A stretch of 64,000 bases of DNA. Source: Ilyonectria destructans (lineage: Eukaryota > Ascomycota > Sordariomycetes > Hypocreales > Nectriaceae). Shown here in pieces: positions 56,301-64,000 of the stretch. The notes under the pieces are model-generated. The model was not told the origin of the DNA and did not search any database. It worked only from the letters and a program-made list of their open reading frames with translations. The first letter of the stretch is position 1. Each line of letters opens with the position of its first letter. Made by a program: the position numbers and the translations under genes. The stretch covers positions 620,001 to 684,000 of the forward strand of contig JAHEWK010000017.1 in NCBI GenBank assembly GCA_020740775.1, given 5' to 3'.

Positions 56301-58032
56301 ACATCTGGTTCAGACTGGAACTGAACATTGTGAACAGCATAATGCTGGCAAAGATGAGCTGATTATCCATCACTTGGCCCTTCCAAAGGATAACCCCGAA
56401 TGCAGCAATGGTGAGGAATGAAGGAGTGGTTTGCATTAAACACACAAGCCAAGCGTTGGAGATTGCCATTCTCTGCATCGCGTTCAGCTCGACCGATCGC
56501 TTTTCAGCCAATGTGTTTGTGAAAACCGACTCCCAAGCGTGCATCTTGATAGATTGAATCGATCCTAACACCTCGCCGGTGAGCTTGATCCTCTTGTCTT
56601 TGGCGGCCATGCCTTTGATAATCCATGTTGTCATGATTCCAATGATGAATCCGAGAATTGGGTACATTGAAAGCTGTATTTATTAGCACAATTGCGAAAC
56701 TCCATCGAAAAGAACACTCACCGCGATAACTAAAACAATAAGCATTCCTTGCCAGGACAGGAGGTACAAAAGTCCCGCCAGACACAAAACAACCTGAAGC
56801 GGATATGACCACACATCAAGAAGCAGGTGTGATCCTTGGAACATGACTTGGGTATCCACCTCACCCAATGTAGCGATATTGACGTGTCCTGAAACCTTTA
56901 CGTCTCCAAGCTGGAGTGTCTTGGCGTGAAGGGCAGCAGAGAGCATAGCCTTATAACCAACGGCCACCCGTCGTACCAAAAAGGCGCTATAGTTTCCGCA
57001 GATACTTCCGAGGAGCCGGGAGCAAAACATTATGCACACATTTCCCATGGTTGGGTGCGCCAAGAGGTCACGCAACAGCCAAGGGAGTCCGAATTGGGAA
57101 AGGTCATCGACCAGTCTGCAGAGAGAGGCAGCTAGAAGCGCTGACTTGTGTTCCCTCAAGAGGAACCCCCAGAATGTGTCCCATGAACCCTCGCCTCCTT
57201 GAGAGCAAGCTAGCGAGAACCTTGACTGGTATCCGTCAAAATCCGGAGGAAGCTCGATTTGTGGAAGGTTGTCGAAATCGAGACTTCCAGTAAGGCCGAT
57301 AATTGGGTTGAGCCAAGCGTACGTAGCAGATTCGAACAAGGTTGACCGTGAGAGTGTTGGCGGCAGCTCATTATTCGGTATTCTGGAGTAAAAGACATCG
57401 AGAAGGCAGGCGGCTCCGAATATCCCTGGAAAGAAGTTGTCACCCCATGTCTCTGAATAGGGACGGGACGCAAGGAGTAACGTCCATGTGCCACAGCTGA
57501 TGAAATGGTAAGCTCCCCGGGCAGTTGATGAGTGTTGCAACAATATTGCTGTGAAGTTCGCAATTGCTGCAAGGCAAGAAGATATCCGGATCGTTGCAGA
57601 TGACCAGTCAGTGCGGTCCTCTCCTTGTTGAAGCTGAACAACCAGTTTTGCAATGAATGCGGCCGCAATTCCAATTTGAAGAATCTGACATAAAGTTAGG
57701 GTCTTTCCAAGAAAACACAATGGTTATCGTACCAAGGAAGCAATATGGACTAGTCCCCATTTCACCCGGCGTCCTTTTAACTCTGCATCGTGGAGGCATA
57801 GGGATATAACAGTAAATAACACCAAACCAAGCACGGCGAAGAGCTGTATGAACCTAGTAACAGAGTTAGCGACAGAGTCCAACGCACTGAAATGGCGGGC
57901 ATACTCGGGAAGACCGTGTATGACAACAAATATCCCTTTTGGGGCATCGGTGTCAAATGTTGCCAGGCTCTGGGTTGCGAAAACACTGGGATGCAACAAA
58001 GGCCATCCTGTAGGAGGTTCCAGCATGCTCAT
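53305..58032 (-). CDS. ABCC-type multidrug-resistance ABC transporter
   Basis: Six exons: 58032-57733, 57684-56722, 56673-53858, 53788-53703, 53643-53540 and 53463-53305. Phases agree; 1475 aa, a full transporter. Layout is TMD0-TMD1-NBD1-TMD2-NBD2. NBD1: Walker A GATGSGKST at about 623-631, signature LSGGQKTRICLARA, Walker B YILDDPLAAVD. NBD2: Walker A GRTGAGKSS near 1250, signature SSLSSGEIQLLALAR and Walker B ILILDEATSSLD. The last motifs are split among three small exons at the 3' end, and the joins restore DLDPGSSLSSGE, ILDEATSSLD and HRLELTIKYDKV. The family exports drugs, conjugates or toxins. It is divergent (about 590 bp between starts) from a Zn2Cys6 regulator, which is a common regulator-pump pairing. 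No break is seen. Confidence 0.92.
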
Positions 58033-58620
58033 TGTTCGACGTGGATCAGATAAGACACGTCAAACGGCCGCTGTTTTTCTCAATCAGGCGGCTTTCAATC
58101 GCAGATAGCCAGATTTGAATTGATCATTTGCAACCCCTTTAAAACAATAGTTTTTTTAGTCATATTCCAAACAACTTGGGGCGTTGATGGTTGATGAAGT
58201 TGGGTCGATACTCGCTCTCGGCGACCTGATTAGGAATAGTTACAACGACGGCGTGACTCTTATACCGGCAATGGATTTGTGAATCTGTGGATCTTTTGGC
58301 GCATGAGCTTCCTCTTCTGTTGTTCTGTGGCTTCATTAGCGGCGCTCCTGCACCCTGGATTAGGAAAGGTCTCTTATGTTATCTTGTTATCTTATCATGG
58401 CTCAAACCACCAATGAGGTGACAAAGATGCGTTAATTTGTGGCTCCTCGCTCCGTCTCACCTGATTCAGACAACTGTCAGTCTCCTCGTGTCGCAATTCC
58501 AAATCTCAAACTGACAGTTCAAGGACCGCATAGACCGTTTGAACCGTTCTGGTCATCAAGTCCATCGTCAGAACTTCCTCATTGGGCTTTTCCAATACGC
58601 AGAACCGCCCCCGCCTCTCA
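58033..58620. promoter_or_regulatory. Bidirectional promoter of ABC pump and Zn2Cys6 regulator
   Basis: 588 bp between two head-to-head starts. A T-rich run lies near 58150. The Zn2Cys6 ATG (58621) is preceded by C-rich sequence. No certain factor site could be named. Confidence 0.5.
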
Positions 58621-60941
58621 ATGGAGCAGTCATCGAAGCGAGCAAGGAAAACCGACATCGTTCGTAAGCGCACAGGATGCCAGAACTGCCGAACCAAGCG
58701 ACGAAAGGTACGTTGGCTTTTAACATATTGTGGCCCTTTTGCTTGCTTGTTGTGCTTACAGGTCCAATTCATGACCAACAGCTGACTCCTCTTCGCCCAT
58801 AGTGTGATGAGACACGCCCAGACTGCTTGGCCTGCATTCAACGCGGGGTCAAATGCAGTGGCTATCAACGCTCAATCACCTTCAAGGACGTGTCTGAGCT
58901 CACAGCTGAGTCATCTAAGAAGTTTGAGGCTGCGAGATGGTCGGCGTTGCAGTTGGAGGATGAGAGGAGGAAGCAGAAACCGACACATGGAGCAACTAAC
59001 CGGTCGACTCGGTCACCACAGGACGAGGGTGAAGGCGCAATACACGTGGATACACAACAGCCCTATGTCGCGACGCCAGTGTCACCGCCTATGTGGAGCA
59101 GCCTGACTGGCAACGATGCAGATAATATTGTCTTGCCGTGGGATCTATTCGAGCCCTCCTTTCAGCTTCTTGACGGTGAGGGGTTACAATCAGCTCTGCC
59201 CGATGCCGAGGCTTCATTTGACGATGTTGAACAAGTTCAAGATCCCCAAGCTCACCCAGTACAATCCTCATCACCACCTGTCACCCGAAATTCCCTCAAA
59301 TCCAACACTCCGCCTGGTGGTCAGCTCGCTAGGCCGTTGGCAGATTCAAATTCCGCAGATAAACTTGCTACACCTACAAACAATGACATGATGATCATGG
59401 TTGAAGGGAATAGTTCGACTCAAATCCCCAACACCTGGGATGAGTTCTTGAACATCGAAGGCCCCTTGGATGGATCATCACCATCGACCCAGTCGTCTCT
59501 AGGCGATCCGGCGACTGACTGCCAACTATCCTTCCCAGCTGAAGAGGCGCTAGTTCGACATTTCGAGGTTCATGTCATCCCTGTTGTTCCAGTTACCCTA
59601 GGATTCCCAAGTCTATTTCGCGATAGCAGCTGTTTTCGAGCCGCTGTTCTTGCTCTTTCTGCGGGAAACTTCAGAATCACACAACACAACTCAGCCGATT
59701 CACAAGCACTGAGTCGAAAGAGCGATGGCAATCTCGACTGGAACTACTACGAGACGGCTGTAAAAAAGCTAAATCACGAGCTGCAGAAGCCGGGTAATCG
59801 ACGAGATGAACACGTCGCCGGTGCCGCTCTGCTCCTGGCCTACCACGAGATCGAAGTCGGCTCGCCGTTGGGTATCCGGAATCACACTTCCGGTCTGGAT
59901 GCGATCGCCCCCAAAGTAGATTTTTCGTCATCGTCCATGTCGGCTTTGTTCAAAGCGTGGAGAATGTTGAGGTATGACGTAAAGTTCCAGGCTCTGGGAA
60001 CCCGAAAGTCAAGTCTTGCTACGGACCTATACGAGCCATGTAGCTTTCTTGATCCGCAGCTCGCCATTCGAGACATCCTCTCCAGCCTTTGGAGACTGCA
60101 CAGTCGACACGCCATGGAGGCAACTTTCAGCACGCAGAGCCAGCCTGATGGACCGAGTGCATCGGAGATGGCGGGACAATGGCTTCGAACAGTGTTGAAT
60201 CGGCAATGCGACCATCGACAGTTCCAGCAACGGGACTATCACACTGAAAGTTTGACTCCCGAAATGATGTTAGATCAATGCGACAACTTAACTAAGCGAC
60301 TTGATCAATGGCACCGCTCGCTGTGTGATCACGACTTGCCTATTGCCAATCTCGGTACGGAACAGGATTTTGTCACCGGCCCGTCCTTTGAAACGATCGT
60401 GACCTACCGTTTCTCAGACGATCGCAAGGCGGTTGACTACATCATGTATCTCATTTCTCGAATGACGTGCAACTATATGCGCTCCCTATTCAACCCTGCG
60501 ATCCTAGCCAGTGTGTCCGAAGCGTGGGGTAAGGTCATTGTCGGCATCGTCTGCGGCATGGAAATCTCTCGCCAACGTTTTACTTTGCTTCCCATAGAAG
60601 CACTTCTACATATGACGGCCCTCTTATGCGAGAGTACGAATATCTGCACCACGATTATTGACGTCTTGGTCCCGCGTGTAATGAGGACGGGTATTTTCGG
60701 ACCAGAGCTTGTCGGATGGACCTACCTGAAACGGGGGCTGGAACTTGTCGTGAAGGAAAGGTTGCGGGGACGCTCGATTCGCCTGATCATGGATGGATCT
60801 GATGAGCACCACAAGCATTTGCAAGTTGAAACCACCCAAGTCGTTGTTGCATTTGGGGATTATAACGGAAAGGGCCATTTCAGGGAGTGTTATTCGTTTG
60901 ATTGGAGTCATGATGGAAATAACAATGCTGTGATGCGCTGA
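58621..60941 (+). CDS. Zn2Cys6 transcription factor
   Basis: Two exons, 58621-58707 and 58803-60941, with a 95-nt intron inside the zinc cluster; 741 aa. Splicing gives GCQNCRTKRRK-CDETRPDCLACIQRGVKC, the exact six-cysteine spacing. The frame is open upstream to a TTG, but the first ATG is at 58621. A 200-residue acidic, Pro/Ser-rich linker follows. The C-terminal two thirds resemble the fungal-specific domain of the Fungal_trans_2/Pro1-like class: SFPAEEALVRHFEVHVIPV, AAVLALSAGNF, and a helical run ending near VVVAFGDYNGKGHF. Nuclear regulator. Being divergent from the ABC pump at 53305-58032, it may control that gene (inference). Confidence 0.9.
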
Positions 60942-61651
60942 AGGAGTTGAGGTTGTTCACTTTAGTCGAGTTTAGAAGATTGGCTTGAAAACGTCTTGCT
61001 TCTTGGCCCAATCTCGCTCTAAAACAGGGCGTGAGCAACCAAGACACTTTGGCTGATCGACTGGGATACTATAATGAGCGAGGAATACCGCCTTTTTAAT
61101 TAATCATTCCTACATGCCGTAAATTTGACTTTTCATGTGAACACATCGCCGAAACCCATTTGGTCCTTCCTTCCACCGTTTACTTCGTGTACCAAGTAGA
61201 TCTATTCTCCATTCTGACTATTTCCTTTTAAATACAGAGGGCGGCTGTTTGGTCAAAACTTTACGCAGTGATTTATGCGGTTCGAAATGCGCATTTGTCC
61301 TCAGCAAAGAGGGCACGAAACTGCTATAGGGTAGGCCCAAGACCATTGGTGGTGTGAGGTAAAATATGACAATACGTGCGTTGCCAGCGCTTTTCGCTTC
61401 CTAATTAGGTAAATAGGTGCGGCTTGCAATACTTGGCAGGGATCCCACAAACATGACTGGCGTCAGCTGTTTGGGGAAGTCAGCTTGAAAGAATTGCTCT
61501 TGGCTTTTTACAGGAGCACCTGCATCATTTCTACGTATCCGAGGACGCTCTATCTTTAAGCGGTTGTTGGTTCAAAAGCCTCCATTGCTTCACCTCTTTC
61601 AAGCCATTTCCTTCACAACCAAGTTATCTGACAATTCTGAATCTTGGCCAA
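60942..61651. other. Intergenic
   Basis: 3' flank of the Zn2Cys6 gene and promoter of the second carboxypeptidase; no gene, repeat or RNA was recognised. Confidence 0.45.
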
Positions 61652-63340
61652 ATGCGTTTACAACTCCTTGCTTTCGGCGCAGGTCTTTCGTTGGTCGCAA
61701 ACGCGCTTCCAGAGTATCCCACCCAATGGCGACTAGCTGGCGATCAGGGTCGCATTCAGTCACCACCGCGGTCGTCGGCGACAGTCATCAGACAAAATGA
61801 TAGTGTCTGCGATGCTGGCTCGTCACAGTGGTCTGGTACAGTACCGCTTGGTAAAAATAGGTCTATGTTCTTCTGTACGTGAATAGCGGAAACACTTGTG
61901 TCACTTTTTACTGACCTCAAGCAGGGTACTTTGAGAGTCGCCAGGAGCCAGAGAATGCACCATTGATAATATGGCTCAACGGGTACGCCACCTTGGCCAC
62001 CCTCTGTTAAGCATGACATGCTCACCACCAACTAACATAGAGGACCCGGGGCGAGCTCCATGCTCGGCGCATTTTTCGAGATTGGGCCTTGCGCTGTGAC
62101 GGAGGATGGCGAAGATACCGAGAGGAACGATCTGAGTTGGACCAACTTTGCAAACATGTTGTTCATCGAGTAAGGGCATGCCCCGTTATTGTGATGCCAA
62201 ACGACCGCTAACATGACGTTGCACTAGTCAACCCATCGGCGCTGGGTTTTCAGAGACCGCTGATCCTAGCCTCTGGGCTGCAAACTTGGTCGAGGCAGGC
62301 ATTGACTTTGACAAATTCCTTGATATGTTCCTTGATGACCTATTTCCGACTCTTCGGGACCGCGCTATTCATATTGCCGGCGAGTCGTTCGGTGGAAAAT
62401 ACGTCCCTATCTACACGTCCATGACACGACACAAGATCGACTCCATTATCCTCGTCAATGCCCTTGTCAACATGCCTCAAACTGTATTGGGCAAGTATGA
62501 GCACTTCTGTGTTCCATTTCCTACGGCGAGCGAAGAAGGTTCTCAACATCGCTTCAACGCCAGTTCGTGCAACCTCATGGAAGAAGGATACTCGCAATGC
62601 GACAAGTTCAGTCGCATGTGTGACTTAACTTATGACGCAGATACTTGCTTCACCGCGTTTGAAAAGTGCCTACCGTTAGAAGAGGTGTTTCAGCGTGAAG
62701 TCTCGCCCGGAGGACGCCACCCCTACGATGATAGACTGATTTGCGAAGAGCCCCCAATGTGCGGCAAACTTGGTGAGCTTCCTTTCAATTCGGTCTTCAA
62801 GCATCACACTAATCAAATTACAGGTATGGAGCCTGTCAGCAAATATCTCAACAAAGACGCAGTTCAAAACGCCCTTGGATTTAAGGAAAAGTTCGACTTT
62901 CGTCCTGTAAATATGCATCTCAACGCACAGTGGTCCACTCAGCCGGATACTTGGGTGCCCAGCACTCGAGAGATTGCGGAAATCTTAGACTCCAAGCACA
63001 CCAAAGTGTTGGTGTTGAATGGGAATAATGATATTGTTGTGTAAGTCCTGACACGACATCGCTACCGCACCTGAACTGCGGGAGGCTGACAGCTTTTAGG
63101 AACACTGAAGGAGTCATCAAGACTTATGATGCGATGTTGTGGAGTGGGCATGCTGGATTCCAAGCCGAGGTGTTCAAGCCATGGCACTATCAGGATACCA
63201 ATGGTGAGAGTGTTACTGGAGGTGCCTTCAAGACCAAAGGCAACCTGTCGATGGTTACCGTTGATGAAGCTGGCCATATGAGCCCTCGTGATCAACCAAA
63301 GGCGGTGCTTGAAGTAGTGAAGAAGTGGACTGAGAACTGA
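61652..63340 (+). CDS. Secreted S10 serine carboxypeptidase, second gene
   Basis: Six exons: 61652-61874, 61925-61982, 62041-62169, 62228-62772, 62824-63040 and 63100-63340; 470 aa. A signal peptide (MRLQLLAFGAGLSLVANA) is present. Joins restore FFCYFES-like to FFWYFESRQ, IIWLNGGPGASSM, LFIDQPIGAGFS, CGKLGMEPVSKY and IVVNTEG. Catalytic triad: Ser in GESFGGKY (about residue 190), Asp in LNGNNDIVV, His in DEAGHMSPRDQP. The fourth intron (62773-62823, 51 nt) is in phase and has no stop, so its retention would add 17 residues; I favour splicing because it restores the usual family spacing and has a CTAAT branch. An Asn-rich N-terminal stretch may be glycosylated. Complete and probably active, secreted or vacuolar. 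Confidence 0.9.
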
Positions 63341-63948
63341 GGGATTAGAGCTTTGGTTCATGTGCCAGCCGAAATTTGAGACCATTCGCGGCGCTTGATG
63401 TAATTGTGTCAATTGTACATTGGATAATTCGAATACTGCATTAATTACGTGGCTTCACTCATGCTAGCTTAGTGCCACAAATGTGTTTCTTCTGTTAAGT
63501 TGGTATTGTACTGCCATGCTAGCAATCTACAGCTACTTGTTTGGAGCCGATTACTCTTCCTTCGAACATGTTAGCTTTAGCAACGACATTTCTGCCCACA
63601 AAAACCCATGTCCAATGATAAAGAATGCCAGAGAAAGGCTCCCAGTCAAAACTAATAGATAACGACTGGGCAGGGGAAATTAGCGTGCACATGATGTGTT
63701 CACATGTAGGTGGAGTAACAACGCGTGGTTAACTTACCCAAATTCTTTCCTAATCTGGCAATCGAGAGCCATCCCGACTTACAACACCCTCAAATTGCGG
63801 GCGTCGAAGTGATAACCTAGGAACGAAAGGCCACCAACCTCACGACTAACTGCAGTTATCTTTCTTAGAATTGTTAGCACTGCCCGAGAGTCTAATCGCT
63901 GCAAGAATCCCCCGATTTCCCCAAATCTCTCAGCTATCATTTGTCGCC
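63341..63948. other. Intergenic
   Basis: 3' flank of the carboxypeptidase. A minus-strand frame at 63779-63979 (66 codons) has no known domain. Confidence 0.4.
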
Positions 63949-64000
63949 ATGGTGCGCCCCTGGTATTGTGTACTTGCAAGCGCCGCTTCCGTATTTGGAT
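63949..64000 (+). CDS. Possible start of a gene cut by the window end
   Basis: ATG at 63949 in a good context (GCCATGG) opens a frame reading MVRPWYCVLASAASVFG up to the last base. The hydrophobic stretch could be a signal peptide or first membrane span. Too little is present to name a family, and it overlaps a minus-strand frame. Confidence 0.25.
   Translation, partial: MVRPWYCVLASAASVFG

Overview
The window looks like nuclear DNA of a filamentous ascomycete fungus. Genes carry short introns (about 45-110 nt) with fungal donors of the GTAAGT or GTNNGT type and CTAAC/CTGAC-like branch sites. The gene families are typical of Pezizomycotina: HET proteins, NACHT-ankyrin receptors, Zn2Cys6 regulators, Baeyer-Villiger monooxygenases, siderophore-type MFS carriers and ABCC pumps. 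The overall style resembles Hypocreales such as Fusarium, but that is inference; no marker gene settles it.

Layout. 1-4.6 kb: an NLR-like receptor on the minus strand (nucleoside phosphorylase, NACHT, nearly identical ankyrin repeats). 4.7-9.8 kb: a complete Ty1/copia retrotransposon with identical 181-bp LTRs and a 5-bp target duplication, inserted 131 bp upstream of the receptor start. 10.6-13.1 kb: an Old Yellow Enzyme and a GFA/CENP-V-type protein, divergently arranged. 13.9-16.2 kb: decayed material, including a membrane-protein pseudogene with two in-frame stops and a copia relic. 16.4-19.1 kb: a HET-domain gene with a GC-AG intron and a truncated carboxymuconolactone decarboxylase. 20.9-22.7 kb: a siderophore-type MFS carrier. 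23.9-24.4 kb: a four-exon small secreted protein with a beta/gamma-crystallin look, whose exons are too short for simple ORF calling. 25.0-26.5 kb: fragments of a Tc-toxin A-like gene and of a HET gene beside a G-rich tract. 27.4-31.8 kb: a Baeyer-Villiger monooxygenase convergent with an allantoate/nicotinate-type MFS permease. 34.0-36.3 kb: a C2H2 regulator. 37.5-38.5 kb: a secreted expansin-like protein. 41.1-46.5 kb: a 2EXR/F-box-like protein, a Zn2Cys6 regulator whose upstream region holds five copies of a 16-bp motif, and an Alt a 1-like secreted protein. 49.4-50.4 kb: an ADP-ribosylglycohydrolase. 51.3-63.3 kb: two S10 serine carboxypeptidases flanking a divergent ABCC transporter / Zn2Cys6 regulator pair.

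How the genes may work together (inference). There is no obvious core biosynthetic gene, so this is not a clear secondary-metabolite cluster. The contents fit an accessory or subterminal region: self/non-self recognition genes (NLR, HET), secreted proteins acting outside the cell (expansin-like, crystallin-like, Alt a 1-like, carboxypeptidases), transporters, and relics of mobile or transferred genes. Several degraded reading frames carry stops explainable by C-to-T or G-to-A changes, consistent with past repeat-induced point mutation or neutral decay. The copia element, by contrast, looks recent.
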